Assembly: GCF_001700505.1 (NCBI RefSeq)
Contig: NZ_MAPV01000094.1
Coordinates: 1 to 64,000, forward strand
DNA from: Streptomyces mutomycini
GTDB taxonomy: Bacteria; Actinomycetota; Actinomycetes; Streptomycetales; Streptomycetaceae
Length of the DNA: 64,000 nucleotides
Direction: 5' to 3'
Under the pieces are notes generated by a model. That model saw nothing but the letters and a program-made list of their open reading frames with translations. It did no database searches and was not told the DNA's origin. Made by a program: the position numbers and the translations under genes. Within the stretch, counting starts at the first letter, position 1. Every line of letters starts with the position of its first letter. This document shows, in pieces, positions 51,920 through 61,274 of this stretch.

Positions 51920-51946
51920 TTATCGGTAGAAATCACATCTTTTCAA
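51920..51946 (-). promoter_or_regulatory. Sigma-WhiG-like promoter of whiH
   Basis: On the minus strand ACCGATAA (51920-51927) is preceded 15 bases upstream by TTGA (51943-51946), close to the sigma-WhiG consensus TAAA-N15-GCCGATAA. It lies about 95 bp before the whiH start. whiH is an established target of sigma-WhiG in S. coelicolor. Confidence 0.65.
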
Positions 51947-51987
51947 GTGAGTTGCCTGCAAAGAGTCATCGAGCCTGGGCGATCCGG

Positions 51988-53772
51988 TCACCAACGGGCC
52001 CTGCCTCGAAGGCTGGTGAACACATACGCGCAGATCAAGGCGGACAACGACAAGGAAAGCGCCAGCCCTACGGGTTGGGCCACCACGCGTACGACGGCCA
52101 TGGCCCATCGGTCCGTCTCGTACGGCCACTGCAGCCAGCCGAGTTCACGCAGCCGGCCCGGCAGTCCGCTGATCGAACGGGCGGAGGGTCCCGCGAGGAG
52201 CTTCTGCATCAGCGGCACGACGAGCACGGGCACCGCCAGTACGGCAGCGACTCCGGCACCGGTCAGCCGGAACACGCCTGCCCCCAGCAGCCCCGCCCAG
52301 GCGCACCCGACCGACAGCCCGGCCCAACTGGCGGCGAGCTGGACCGCGTTCGCCGGAACACCGACCAAGTCGCCTCCGTAGACGAGGCGCAGAGCTTCTG
52401 CGTCCACCAGCACGGAGAGCACGGCGAGCAACAGCGCGACGCCCGCCGAGACCGACAGTTTGGCCACCAGGAGGCCGAGACGGCGCGGGACCGTCCCGCG
52501 CCCGGCGGCGAGTGCCGGGTAGCGGAACTCGTCACCGAAGGAGAGGGCGCCCAGCAGCCCGGCGGCGAACGCGGCCGGCGGAAGCGGCAGCAGATCCGGC
52601 CAGGCGACCAGCAGGTCCGGCAGCGGCGTCCTGCCGGAGCGGGCCAGCAGCACGGAGAGGCACGCGGAGACGACCAGGACGGCCGCCATGATCAGGGTGG
52701 CCGTCCGGACCCCGAAGAGGCGGCGCATCTCGTACCGGAGGGGACGAAGCGGCCCACGGGCCGGGCGCACGGAAATCGGCGGGGGCAGCTTCGAGATCGC
52801 CACGGTCGAGGCGGGCCCCGGCAGGACGGTCCTCACCGGACCACCGTCCTGGCCCCGAGCAGGACCACCACCCGGGCCCCGGGCCGGAGCGGTCACGGGG
52901 CCCGCGTCCCCGGTCTCGTCGGCGAGCTGATGGAGGGGGACACCGTGCCGGTACGCAGTGTCCCCCACCTCTGCGCAGCTGCTGCCGTACACCGACAGCC
53001 GGCTGCCGCCCTCGGCCACCACTTCGACGGAGCGCCGGGTGGCGCGCGCCTCCCGGCTCACCACGGCGGCCAGCCGGGCTGCGTGCGGGGTCCGCACGGC
53101 GACCCTCGGCCGCAGGCGGGTACGCGAGAAGTCCGCGACGTCCTGGTCGGCCACGAGGCGTCCGTCACCGATGGTGATCACACGGTCGGCCGCGCGGGCG
53201 GCCTCCTTGGGGTCGCCGGTCGTGTGCAGGACCGTGCCGCCCTCGGCGGCGTGTGCGCGGAGCAGGCCGTGGAGCCAGCTCTTCTCACGGGGTGAGAGGC
53301 CCGCCGTGGGTTCGTCGAGCACGAGCGTGTGGGGGTCGCCGAGCAGCGCGGAGGCGAGGCCGAGCCGCCGGTCCATTCCCGCCGAGAGGGTTCCGACGCG
53401 CTGGTCCCCCAGCCCTGCGAGACCGACGACGTCGAGCAGTTCGTCGGCTCGCGACGCGGGAACCCCCGCCGCGGCGCAGAGCATGCGGAGCTGTCCTCGC
53501 GCGGTACGCGCGGGATGCCCAGGCACGTCTCCGAGCAGCACCCCGACCTCCCGGGCGGGATGACCGATGCGGTGCAGCGGGCGGCCCTTGAAGTAGGTGA
53601 CGCCCCGCCCCGTCTCCAGCTCGAGCATCAGACGGAGAGCTGTGGTCTTGCCGGAGCCGGGAGCACCGAGCAATACGGTGACACTGCCGGACGGGGCTTC
53701 GAAGGTCAGGTCGTCCACGACGGGGGGACCGTCGCGGCGGGGGGCGCTGGTGAGTCCGATGGCCTGGAGCAT
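51988..53772 (-). CDS. ABC transporter with ATPase and permease in one chain
   Basis: A 594-residue fusion. The ATPase (about 1-215) has Walker A GAPGSGKTT (36-44), a degenerate signature LSAGMDRRLGLA in place of LSGGQ, Walker B LVLDEPTAG, and a divergent D-loop/His region (HTTGDP). A Gly/Pro-rich linker follows, then about six membrane spans (about 360-590). ATPase-first fusions with this order are exporter-like half transporters, but the membrane part resembles ABC-2 permeases. Substrate unknown. ATG 53770-53772. It lies upstream of whiH on the same strand, in a 161-bp gap that contains the whiH promoter. Confidence 0.82.
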   Translation of the reverse strand: MLQAIGLTSAPRRDGPPVVDDLTFEAPSGSVTVLLGAPGSGKTTALRLMLELETGRGVTYFKGRPLHRIGHPAREVGVLLGDVPGHPARTARGQLRMLCAAAGVPASRADELLDVVGLAGLGDQRVGTLSAGMDRRLGLASALLGDPHTLVLDEPTAGLSPREKSWLHGLLRAHAAEGGTVLHTTGDPKEAARAADRVITIGDGRLVADQDVADFSRTRLRPRVAVRTPHAARLAAVVSREARATRRSVEVVAEGGSRLSVYGSSCAEVGDTAYRHGVPLHQLADETGDAGPVTAPARGPGGGPARGQDGGPVRTVLPGPASTVAISKLPPPISVRPARGPLRPLRYEMRRLFGVRTATLIMAAVLVVSACLSVLLARSGRTPLPDLLVAWPDLLPLPPAAFAAGLLGALSFGDEFRYPALAAGRGTVPRRLGLLVAKLSVSAGVALLLAVLSVLVDAEALRLVYGGDLVGVPANAVQLAASWAGLSVGCAWAGLLGAGVFRLTGAGVAAVLAVPVLVVPLMQKLLAGPSARSISGLPGRLRELGWLQWPYETDRWAMAVVRVVAQPVGLALSLSLSALICAYVFTSLRGRARW

Positions 53773-53917
53773 CGCTTCTCTCGCGGAGGGTGAGACCGCT
53801 CGGCGGCAGTGTGGAGGGCCCCTGCAAGATAACGCGACATTTAAGACTTTTGGTGCACCGATGCTTCAGTGGGCGTTCCGCAGGGCCGCGCGGCATGAGC
53901 TCGCGGTCCTGGTCCGG

Positions 53918-54682
53918 TCAGACTTCCGGCCTCAGCATCGGAGGGTTGAGCACCGTCGCCGCACCGGCCCGGAACAGTTGGGCCGGGCGACCCCCCTGCC
54001 GCGTGGTCGTCCCTCCGGACGGGACCAGGAAGCCGGGCGTGCCGGTGACCTTGCGGTGGAAATTCCGGGGGTCGAGGACCACCCCCCACACCGCCTCGTA
54101 CACCCTCCGCAGCTCACCGACCGTGAACTCGGGCGGGCAGAACGCCGTGGCCAGGGAGGAGTACTCGATCTTCGAGCGGGCCCGCTCCACCCCGTCGTCG
54201 AGGATTCTCGCGTGATCGAAGGCCAGTGGCGCAGCCTGTTCGCCGTCGCGGGCGAAACCGCCCCCCGGCCCGATCAGATCGTCGACGGACGCCCAGCGGG
54301 CACTGTTCGCGTCACCGCCGGCACGCGGCGCCGGGAGGTCGGGGGCAAGCGCGAGGTGCGCGACGCTGACGACCCTCATCCGCGGGTCCCGCGCCGGGTC
54401 ACCGTAGGTGGCCAACTGTTCGAGGTGGGCGCCGTTCCCTACGGCGGGGGCGACCGGATCGTGCGCGCAGAGCCCGGTCTCCTCCGCGAGTTCACGAGCT
54501 GCCGCCGCACCGAGATCCTCATCGGCTCTGACGAACCCGCCGGGCAGCGCCCACCGCCCCTGGAACGGCGCTTCACCTCGGCGTACCACCAACGCGCAGA
54601 GCGCGTGACGTCGCACCGTGAGGACGACCAGGTCGACGGTGACAGCGAAGGGCGGGAAGGTCGACGGGTCGTAGGGCGGCAT
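53918..54682 (-). CDS. Nudix-domain transcriptional regulator (NrtR-like)
   Basis: A 254-residue protein with an N-terminal Nudix domain (about 10-150) and a C-terminal winged helix (about 165-235, [30 protein letters not shown], then [13 protein letters not shown]), the plan of NrtR-type regulators. The Nudix box is intact: Gly-x5-Glu-x7-Arg-Glu-Leu-x-Glu-Glu-x-Gly-Leu, so catalysis is possible. ATG 54680-54682 ([23 protein letters not shown]) is preferred over the open frame to 54874. A TCGTC/GACGA dyad (54694-54712) sits just upstream. NrtR proteins sense ADP-ribose-type nucleotides and control NAD genes, none of which is adjacent, so the target is unknown. Confidence 0.85.
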   Translation of the reverse strand: MPPYDPSTFPPFAVTVDLVVLTVRRHALCALVVRRGEAPFQGRWALPGGFVRADEDLGAAAARELAEETGLCAHDPVAPAVGNGAHLEQLATYGDPARDPRMRVVSVAHLALAPDLPAPRAGGDANSARWASVDDLIGPGGGFARDGEQAAPLAFDHARILDDGVERARSKIEYSSLATAFCPPEFTVGELRRVYEAVWGVVLDPRNFHRKVTGTPGFLVPSGGTTTRQGGRPAQLFRAGAATVLNPPMLRPEV

Positions 54683-54693
54683 ACCGAAATCAT

Positions 54694-54712
54694 AGTCGTC
54701 TTCCTGACGATA
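54694..54712. promoter_or_regulatory. Dyad operator at the Nudix regulator start
   Basis: AGTCGTCTTCCTGACGATA has perfect TCGTC/GACGA arms around TTCCT, 12 bases upstream of the regulator ATG (minus strand). Probably autoregulatory. Confidence 0.5.
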
Positions 54713-54827
54713 AACACTCTCTTCGCGACAACGGTTCCTCGCCCGGACCCTGTTCGCGGTTTCTCCTCCCTCCAGCCGCGGTCGTCCCGGAGCAGGGTCA
54801 TCCGTCCGCCCCAGGGAGCACGGCCCG

Positions 54828-56210
54828 TCAATCGCTGCTCCTGGCACCGCGGTGGCCACGCCGCCTGGCGTCACGGGCCCGCCCCCGGCCTGCGGCTGTG
54901 CCGGGACGGGATGCGGCTCCCGGTGACGGCCGGTGCGTCATGCTCCGTTTCCCCCTCCCGGCCGGAGCGCGCCTTGGTCCCGGCGCGGCCGGAGCACGCG
55001 CGGGCCTCGGCCCTGTCCGCCGCTCCGGGCGCCGGCCGCCCTGTTCCGGAGCAGTGCTGCTGCTTCCGTCGCTGTTGCCGTCGCCGTCGCGCACGGTGCG
55101 CTCCCCACGGAGACAACGACGCAGCGTTTCCGGGTCCAGTCCCTGGTTGCATGCCTGATGCAGCAGTTGAGCGAACGTGTAGGCGGGGTCGGCCCGCAGT
55201 GCGAGCCCCAACGCCACCCTGGCGCCCGCCTCGTCGCCGGTGGACCACGACACCCACCCGGCCAGCGTGAGCGGTGCCGCCGAGTGCTCCACGTACGGAC
55301 CGACACACCGGCGGGCGAGAGCACGCCACAGCCTCAGCGCCGATCCGCCTTCGCCGCCCTCCATCCACTCGGCGGCCCTGTCCCTCGTCTCGCGGTCCTG
55401 AAGGCCGAGAATCACAGCCGCCGCCTCGTCGGCGGTGATCAGGGCGTCGTCACGGCTGTCCTCCCCCGCGGGGCCCGCCGCCGGCGCGCCCTGGAGGCGC
55501 TCCATGAGGTCACGCGCGAGCGCGAGAGTGTCGCGCGCCACCTCACCGCGACCGTCGACGTCGAGGATGCGGGACACCAGCACGGCACCCGCCGAATCCA
55601 GAGCCCGCTCCTGCTCTCGTGCCGCCGGGGACTCCCACGGCGTGAGCCCGGCCTCCATGTCCCGCAGCGATCCGCGCACCTGAACTCCGGCGTATGCCGC
55701 TGCTGCCGCCATGACCGTGGTCCCCGGCAGCGCCAGCGGATTGCCCTCGACCGGGCAGCAGCGGTCGTCGGGGCAGCAGTAGGACCAGTAACGGCCGTCG
55801 GAGATGCAGAGTGCCTCGAGCACGGGGACATCGAGCGCCCCGCAGGCGGTACGCAGGCGCTGGGCGAGCGGTCGCAGCCGTTCCATGGTCTGCGGAGCGC
55901 TCTCCCCCTCGGCCGGGTCCTGGCAGAGGAAGACGATGATCGCGTCGGGGCGGGATTCGTGCCTCTCGCTTCCCGCGATCAGGCACTGCGCCAGTTGGTC
56001 GGCGACGGGCGCCCATTCCTCGGGCTCCTGCGGGATGCCCAGCCTGAGCCGGCCGCCGAAGCGGCCCCGGCCACCGTGCAGGGCCACCATGACCACGCTG
56101 TCGTTCGGATGGAAGCCCATCAGATACGGAAGGGCGTCGGCAAGTTCGGCGGGACCGCGCAAGGTGATCTGCTGCGCGTCGGGTGCGGTGGTTTCGTCGT
56201 GCCTGTTCAT
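54828..56210 (-). CDS. DUF4192 domain-containing protein
   Basis: A 460-residue protein. The DUF4192 domain (about 10-370) opens [44 protein letters not shown], and contains a Cys/Asp cluster [16 protein letters not shown] (about 140-155) and tandem helical repeats later. The last 90 residues are basic, Pro/Arg/Gly-rich and look disordered. Function is unknown; the family is actinobacterial. ATG 56208-56210 has only a weak ribosome site. It diverges from recQ, with a palindromic pair of DnaA boxes in the 110-bp gap. Confidence 0.85.
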   Translation of the reverse strand: MNRHDETTAPDAQQITLRGPAELADALPYLMGFHPNDSVVMVALHGGRGRFGGRLRLGIPQEPEEWAPVADQLAQCLIAGSERHESRPDAIIVFLCQDPAEGESAPQTMERLRPLAQRLRTACGALDVPVLEALCISDGRYWSYCCPDDRCCPVEGNPLALPGTTVMAAAAAYAGVQVRGSLRDMEAGLTPWESPAAREQERALDSAGAVLVSRILDVDGRGEVARDTLALARDLMERLQGAPAAGPAGEDSRDDALITADEAAAVILGLQDRETRDRAAEWMEGGEGGSALRLWRALARRCVGPYVEHSAAPLTLAGWVSWSTGDEAGARVALGLALRADPAYTFAQLLHQACNQGLDPETLRRCLRGERTVRDGDGNSDGSSSTAPEQGGRRPERRTGPRPARAPAAPGPRRAPAGRGKRSMTHRPSPGAASRPGTAAGRGRARDARRRGHRGARSSD

Positions 56211-56247
56211 GGCACGACAGTCCCGCGGGGCGCCGATTTCCGCGACC

Positions 56248-56271
56248 CCTGTGGATAAAGTTATCCACAGG
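56248..56271. promoter_or_regulatory. Head-to-head DnaA-box palindrome before recQ
   Basis: TGTGGATAA (56250-56258) and TTATCCACA (56261-56269) are two perfect DnaA boxes in inverted orientation, 2 bases apart; two further bases on each side extend the arms to 11 bp. It lies 50 bp upstream of the recQ start and 38 bp from the DUF4192 start. Confidence 0.75.
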
Positions 56272-56320
56272 TGCCGGCCGCCGTTCGCGGTTTGTCCCGC
56301 CCATCGGGTTGCATGGGGGC

Positions 56321-58492
56321 ATGACCAACGCAGACCGCGCAGAGCTCAGAGCCTCGGCCGATTCCGTACTCGCCCGCCTGGTCGGGGACACCACCGGCGC
56401 CGCCCGGCTGCGCGAGGACCAGTGGCGGGCCATCGAGGCCCTCGTCGCCGACAAGCGCAGAGCCCTGGTCGTCCAGAGGACGGGGTGGGGCAAGTCCGCC
56501 GTGTACTTCGTGGCGACGTCGCTGCTGCGCGCGCGGGGCAGCGGACCGACGGTCATCGTCTCGCCCCTGCTCGCACTGATGCGCAACCAGGTGGCGGCGG
56601 CAGCCAGGGCGGGTATCAGCGCCCGCACCATCAACTCCTCCAACACCGAGGAGTGGGACACCGTCCAGGCCGAGGTGGCGGCGGGCGAGGTGGATGTACT
56701 GCTGGTCAGTCCGGAGCGGCTCAACAACCCCGACTTCCGGGATCAGGTGCTGCCGCGCCTTGCCGCCGCGACGGGTCTGCTGGTGGTCGACGAGGCGCAC
56801 TGCATCTCCGACTGGGGCCATGATTTCCGGCCGGACTACCGACGGCTGCGGACCATGCTCGCCGATCTGCCGGCGGGCGTTCCCGTGCTTGCCACGACCG
56901 CCACCGCCAATGCCCGCGTGACCGCGGACGTCGCGGAGCAGCTCGGCACGGGGGCCGGCACGGACGCGCTGGTGCTGCGGGGGGCGCTGGACCGGGAAAG
57001 CCTCAGCCTCGGCGTGCTTCAACTGCCCAATGCCGCACACCGCCTGGCCTGGTTGGGTGACCATCTCGGAGAGCTGCCGGGCTCAGGCATCATCTACACA
57101 CTCACGGTCGCCGCGGCCGAGGAGATCACGGCCTACCTCCGCCAGTGCGGACACCCGGTCACGTCGTACACCGGGCGGACGGAGAACGCCGACCGGCAGC
57201 AGGCGGAGGACGATCTCCTGGCCAACCGGGTCAAGGCCCTGGTGGCCACGTCCGCGCTCGGTATGGGCTTCGACAAGCCGGACCTCGGCTTCGTCGTGCA
57301 TGTGGGATCGCCGTCCTCGCCCATCGCCTACTACCAGCAGGTAGGACGTGCGGGACGTGGAGTCGAGCACGCCGAGGTCCTGCTGCTCCCCGGCAAGGAG
57401 GACGAAGCCATCTGGCAGTACTTCGCATCGGTCGCCTTCCCTCCGGAGGAACAGGTCCGGCGCACGCTCGACGTCCTCGCCCAGGCAGGCAGGCCACTGT
57501 CGCTTCCCGCCATGGAACCGCTGGTCGACCTGCGGCGCACCCGTCTCGAGACGATGCTCAAGGTGCTGGACGTCGACGGAGCGGTGAAGCGGGTGAAGGG
57601 CGGCTGGATCTCCACCGGAGAACCCTGGGCGTACGACTCCGAGCGCTACGCCTGGGTCGCACGGCAGCGGGCCGCGGAGCAGCAAGCCATGCGCGACTAC
57701 GCTTCCGGGACCGGCTGCCGCATGGAGTTCCTCCGGCGTCAGCTGGACGACGAAGAGGCCACCGCCTGCGGACGCTGTGACAACTGCGCGGGCGCACGGT
57801 TCGACGACAAGGTCTCCACGGCTGCCCTCGACGGAGCACGCGGCGAGCTCGGCAGACCCGGGGTCGAGGTGGAGCCGCGCAAGATGTGGCCCACAGGGCT
57901 CTCCGCGGTGGGGGTCGATCTCAAGGGCCGTATCCCCGCGGGTGAGCTGGCGCTTCCCGGCCGGGCTCTGGGCAGGCTCTCGGACATCGGCTGGGGGAAC
58001 AGACTCCGTCCACTGCTCGCGGCGCAGGCGCAGGACGGACCGGTCCCGGACGACGTGGCCAGCGCGGTGGTCACGGTCATCACCGACTGGGCGAAGGGGC
58101 CGGGCGGCTGGGCCACCGGGGCCCCGGACGCTGCCCCGCGGCCGGCTGGTGTGGTGACGGTCGCCTCCCGCCGCAGACCGCAGTTGGTCCACTCGCTCGG
58201 CAGCCGGATCGCGGAGGTCGGCCGGATGCCACTGCTGGGGACGGTCACCTACGCTCCGGGCAGCGAGGACCTGCTGGTCTCCCGCACCAACAGTGCGCAG
58301 CGGGTGAGGGCGTTGCACGAGGCGCTCGTCGTGGAGCCCGCACTGGCTGAGGCGCTCGCGGCCGCGGGCGGGCCCGTCCTGCTCGTGGACGATCTTTCCG
58401 ACACGGGGTGGACCCTGGCGGTCGCGGCACGGCTGCTCCGGCGTGCGGGAGCGGAGGAGGTGTTTCCGCTGGTCCTCGCAGTCCAGGCATGA
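56321..58492 (+). CDS. RecQ-type ATP-dependent helicase with a C-terminal phosphoribosyltransferase-like domain
   Basis: A 723-residue fusion. The RecQ helicase (about 20-365) has [10 protein letters not shown] (Walker A), [33 protein letters not shown] (DEAH and RecQ loop) and the second lobe QVGRAGRG. A zinc subdomain follows (about 465-490: cysteines in GCRMEF and CGRCDNCAG). Residues about 600-723 end [25 protein letters not shown], a PRPP-binding loop as in ComF and other phosphoribosyltransferases. The HRDC domain is absent. ATG 56321 follows GGGGG. It would unwind DNA for repair; a nucleotide-linked role of the PRTase part is unknown. Confidence 0.88.
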   Translation: MTNADRAELRASADSVLARLVGDTTGAARLREDQWRAIEALVADKRRALVVQRTGWGKSAVYFVATSLLRARGSGPTVIVSPLLALMRNQVAAAARAGISARTINSSNTEEWDTVQAEVAAGEVDVLLVSPERLNNPDFRDQVLPRLAAATGLLVVDEAHCISDWGHDFRPDYRRLRTMLADLPAGVPVLATTATANARVTADVAEQLGTGAGTDALVLRGALDRESLSLGVLQLPNAAHRLAWLGDHLGELPGSGIIYTLTVAAAEEITAYLRQCGHPVTSYTGRTENADRQQAEDDLLANRVKALVATSALGMGFDKPDLGFVVHVGSPSSPIAYYQQVGRAGRGVEHAEVLLLPGKEDEAIWQYFASVAFPPEEQVRRTLDVLAQAGRPLSLPAMEPLVDLRRTRLETMLKVLDVDGAVKRVKGGWISTGEPWAYDSERYAWVARQRAAEQQAMRDYASGTGCRMEFLRRQLDDEEATACGRCDNCAGARFDDKVSTAALDGARGELGRPGVEVEPRKMWPTGLSAVGVDLKGRIPAGELALPGRALGRLSDIGWGNRLRPLLAAQAQDGPVPDDVASAVVTVITDWAKGPGGWATGAPDAAPRPAGVVTVASRRRPQLVHSLGSRIAEVGRMPLLGTVTYAPGSEDLLVSRTNSAQRVRALHEALVVEPALAEALAAAGGPVLLVDDLSDTGWTLAVAARLLRRAGAEEVFPLVLAVQA

Positions 58493-58708
58493 CGAATGGC
58501 ATCGTTCGTCGTCGAACGGGGCAGGGATATGCGTGTCATTCCGTCAGATATCCGTCAGCCGCATCAATTGCTCGTTGCCGCCTGCCGATACGACAGGAAG
58601 AATTGGAGTCGCTCCCCGCACGGTCTTTCGCGGGCCCGGAAGGGCTGTGCCGCGGCGCGTCCTCATCCCACCCTGCCCGCACCGTGGGCGCGTAGCGAAG
58701 GGAGGACC

Positions 58709-59341
58709 GTGACCTTCGGATTCGCTCCGTCCGCAGCCACGTCTCTGTCGGCGTCCGCAGGCTCCGTCAGCCACGTTGCCAGAATGCTCGAACCGGCCGA
58801 GTGGGCTGCGGCGGGCATACCCCTGCTGCGCAGTCCGCGTGAGGTGGTCAGCGGCCTCCACGCGCGGCACCGGCCGACACCGGCCACCGCCGTCGTCGCC
58901 GTCCTCGATCATGAGGAACGGCTCACGGCCAGCGCCTCGTTCGCCCGGCGGTCCACCGTCGCCACGGACGGCTGGGAGTTCCGCAACGCACTGCTCGCAC
59001 ACCTGCGCCGGGTGATTCCGCACGATCTGCGCCGCCGCACCCCGGTGCGTACGGCGATCCTCCTCTACTGCCGCGAAGGTGACGAGCGTTGGACGGAGGA
59101 GGACGGGGCGTGGATGTGGGGGCTGAGAGACGCCTGCACGCTGCACGGCCTTCGCTGCGGGGCCTACATCACCCTGACGCGTGGAGGCTGGCAGGTACTC
59201 GGCGAAGGCCGGAGCGGCCGGAGACCGACTCTGCTGTCCAGGCCGTCGGCCCTGGCGGACACCTCAACCGACCACGATCCTGTGCCGATGAGCACCGGGG
59301 GCGGGGCGGCCGAGGCGCTGAGGCGGAGCGCCGCACGGTGA
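58709..59341 (+). CDS. Unknown protein of 210 residues
   Basis: A 210-residue protein of unknown function. The middle (about 70-165) reads TAVVAVLDHEERLTASASFARR, RNALLAHLRRVIPHDLRRRTPVRTAILLYCREGDERWTEEDG, GLRDACTLHGLRCGAYITLTRGGWQVLGEG, an alternating beta/alpha pattern that distantly recalls a RadC/JAB-like fold without its metal motif. The Cys, His and Asp present do not form a known site. GTG 58709 has GGAGG upstream; the frame extends to 58496 unsupported. It follows recQ by 216 bases on the same strand and may be read from the same transcript. Confidence 0.72.
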   Translation: MTFGFAPSAATSLSASAGSVSHVARMLEPAEWAAAGIPLLRSPREVVSGLHARHRPTPATAVVAVLDHEERLTASASFARRSTVATDGWEFRNALLAHLRRVIPHDLRRRTPVRTAILLYCREGDERWTEEDGAWMWGLRDACTLHGLRCGAYITLTRGGWQVLGEGRSGRRPTLLSRPSALADTSTDHDPVPMSTGGGAAEALRRSAAR

Positions 59342-59348
59342 GACGGGA

Positions 59349-59388
59349 CGTGGGCCCCGGGCGTCCTCACGGACAGCCGGGGCCCACG
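59349..59388. terminator. Terminator between convergent unknown genes
   Basis: CGTGGGCCCCGG pairs with CCGGGGCCCACG around a 16-nt loop, between the stop at 59341 and the convergent stop at 59399. Confidence 0.85.
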
Positions 59389-59398
59389 GACCCGCGGA

Positions 59399-60037
59399 TC
59401 AGGCAGCGGCGCCGAGCGCCGAGTTGATCTTCTTCGGGTCTCCGCACACGATCAGCAGGCCGCCGGCGCGCTCCCGTACGTCGGACAGCGCACGGGCAGC
59501 GGCCTCGTCGAGGTCGCTGTTCACCGCGACGACGACCACTGAACGGGACGCGCAGCGTTCCGCGTTCGCGGTGCGGGCGAAGAACACGTCGTCACCCGCG
59601 TCGTGCTGCGCCCAGTACGTGGTCTCTCCGAAGGAGAGCTCGTGCGCGGCCCAGGGGTGCTGTTCGCCGGTGGTGAGCACCAGGATGTCGCCGGGTGACC
59701 GGCCGGAGTCGAGCAACAGGTCGACGGTCTCCTCGGCAGCGTCGATCGCGCCGTCGGCCGAGGCCGGGATGAGCTGGAACTGCGCGGCGGGACGCTCCTC
59801 CGGCGCCTTCCGCACGGCAGGGGCCGGAGCAGCGGGAGAGGCGGAAGCGGTATGCGTGCGCTGCGCCGGGGGCGCGGGCCGCGCGGGGCCGCGGCCGGGG
59901 CTTCCGGGACGCGGTGTGGCCGCGGAACGCGGACCGGGGACGGGACGGGGGGTCGACGCGGTGCGGCCGGCGGCCGGAATGACGCGGGGACCCTGGGCGC
60001 TCTCGGAAATCTGAGGCTCCTCGGGGATGAGAGGCAT
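59399..60037 (-). CDS. Unknown protein with disordered N-terminus
   Basis: A 212-residue protein. Residues 1-85 are Pro/Ala/Arg-rich and probably disordered. Residues 88-212 form a compact alpha/beta domain (FQLIPASADGAIDAAEETVDLLLDSGRSPGDILVLTTGEQHPWAAHELSFGETTYWAQHDAGDDVFFARTANAERCASRSVVVVAVNSDLDEAAARALSDVRERAGGLLIVCGD). The pattern of hydrophobic strands and the ending resemble the C-terminal domain of UvrD/Rep-type helicases, without motor motifs; I have not confirmed that. It is separated by 57 bp from rnhB on the same strand. Confidence 0.7.
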   Translation of the reverse strand: MPLIPEEPQISESAQGPRVIPAAGRTASTPRPVPGPRSAATPRPGSPGRGPARPAPPAQRTHTASASPAAPAPAVRKAPEERPAAQFQLIPASADGAIDAAEETVDLLLDSGRSPGDILVLTTGEQHPWAAHELSFGETTYWAQHDAGDDVFFARTANAERCASRSVVVVAVNSDLDEAAARALSDVRERAGGLLIVCGDPKKINSALGAAA

Positions 60038-60094
60038 GAATGGTTGTCTGTCACAGCCGACGCGAACACGTCGGCGGGTGGTACGCCTGCGCGA

Positions 60095-60805
60095 TCAGAA
60101 ATCGAAGCCGAGCTGGCCCCCGCTTTCCAATGCCGCCGCCTCGGCGGAGAACCGGACCTTCTTCAGGTGCTGCCACTTGGGCAGCGCGTCGAGGTAGGCC
60201 CAGCTGAGGCGATGGTGGGGCGTAGGCCCCCGCTCCTCCAGCGCGGCCCGGTGCACCGGTGACGGATAGCCGGCGTTCGCGCCGAAGGCGAAGTCTGCGT
60301 ACTGCCCCGTGTCCGCGCCCAGTTCGCCCATCATCGCGTCCCGGTGGACCTTGGCAATCACCGAGGCCGCCGCGACGGCGATGCAGGACTGGTCGCCCTT
60401 GATCACGGTACGGACGTTCCAGGGCGGTCCGAGGTAGTCGTGCTTGCCGTCGAGGATCACGGCGTCAGGCCGTACCGGCAGGAGCTCGAGCGCCCTGACG
60501 GCCGCGAGACGAAGAGCTGCGGTCATGCCGAGTTCGTCGATCTCCAGTGGTGAGGCATGCCCCAGCCCGAAGGCCGTGACCCACTTCTCGAGCACCGGAG
60601 CGAGTTCCGCCCGGCGCCTGGGGCTGATCAGCTTGGAGTCGGTCAGGCCCTCAGGGGGTCTGCGGAGACCGGTGACGGCGGCGCACACGGTGACGGGGCC
60701 GGCCCACGCTCCGCGTCCGACCTCATCGACACCGGCGACGGTCCTGGCACCGGACGTAGCGCGCAGTGAGCGCTCGACGGTGTGCGTGGGTGGTTCGTAC
60801 GGCAT
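60095..60805 (-). CDS. rnhB: Ribonuclease HII
   Basis: Removes ribonucleotides misincorporated into DNA and RNA of RNA-DNA hybrids. The 236-residue enzyme has [14 protein letters not shown] (Asp27, Glu28 of the catalytic DEDD set), [22 protein letters not shown] (third acidic residue region) and the C-terminal [24 protein letters not shown] 60803-60805 ([14 protein letters not shown]) has AGG about seven bases upstream. The open frame to 61228 encodes Pro/Arg/Gly-rich noise and is not accepted. It probably shares a transcript with the unknown gene downstream. Confidence 0.93.
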   Translation of the reverse strand: MPYEPPTHTVERSLRATSGARTVAGVDEVGRGAWAGPVTVCAAVTGLRRPPEGLTDSKLISPRRRAELAPVLEKWVTAFGLGHASPLEIDELGMTAALRLAAVRALELLPVRPDAVILDGKHDYLGPPWNVRTVIKGDQSCIAVAAASVIAKVHRDAMMGELGADTGQYADFAFGANAGYPSPVHRAALEERGPTPHHRLSWAYLDALPKWQHLKKVRFSAEAAALESGGQLGFDF

Positions 60806-61274
60806 GGCGCCTGCCAGGTTACGCCGATGGGCACCGCAATAACACCCCGGGGTACCGTCCGGCAGTTCCGCACCCGCCCGGCCTCCTCCGAAGCGCCCCG
60901 AGCCGGCGCGCGGCGGGCCCGGTGGCAGCGGGCAGCCCAGGTAATTGTCCGGCGGCCGCTCGCCACAGCGCGTCGGGGCGCAACGTGGCACGGGCCTCGC
61001 CGACCGGGTCACGTTCCACAAACGCCCGCAGCGAGAGCAGGTGTTCGGAGAGCCCGGGGTGTACACCGGCGTGAGCGAGAGGTCGATCGGCTGCACAAGC
61101 GGCGGGCGGACGCGGACGGAACCGTGCGGGCCGCCTCTTCGGGGCGGCCCGCACGACGCACACGGCCCGTGAGCGGAGGACCCGCGGTTCATCACGGCCG
61201 GCCAGATCCTCGGGACGGCCCGGTTCACTACGGGGCGTCCCTCAGCACGGCTGCCAGATCAGACAGCAGTCAGC
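60806..61274. other. 469-bp gap between rnhB and the DUF4153-type gene
   Basis: No gene is supported. It holds the rnhB promoter and a hairpin at 61124-61154 that could terminate the membrane-protein gene. Open frames on both strands lack ribosome sites. Confidence 0.45.
61124..61154 (-). terminator. Candidate terminator of the DUF4153-type gene
   Basis: GTGCGGGCCGCC pairs with GGCGGCCCGCAC (61124-61135 with 61143-61154) around a 7-nt loop, 120 bases beyond the minus-strand stop at 61275. Confidence 0.6.

Noticed and set aside
60806-61228. Upstream extension of rnhB
   Set aside because: Pro/Arg/Gly-rich noise without family resemblance; the conserved start is at 60805.
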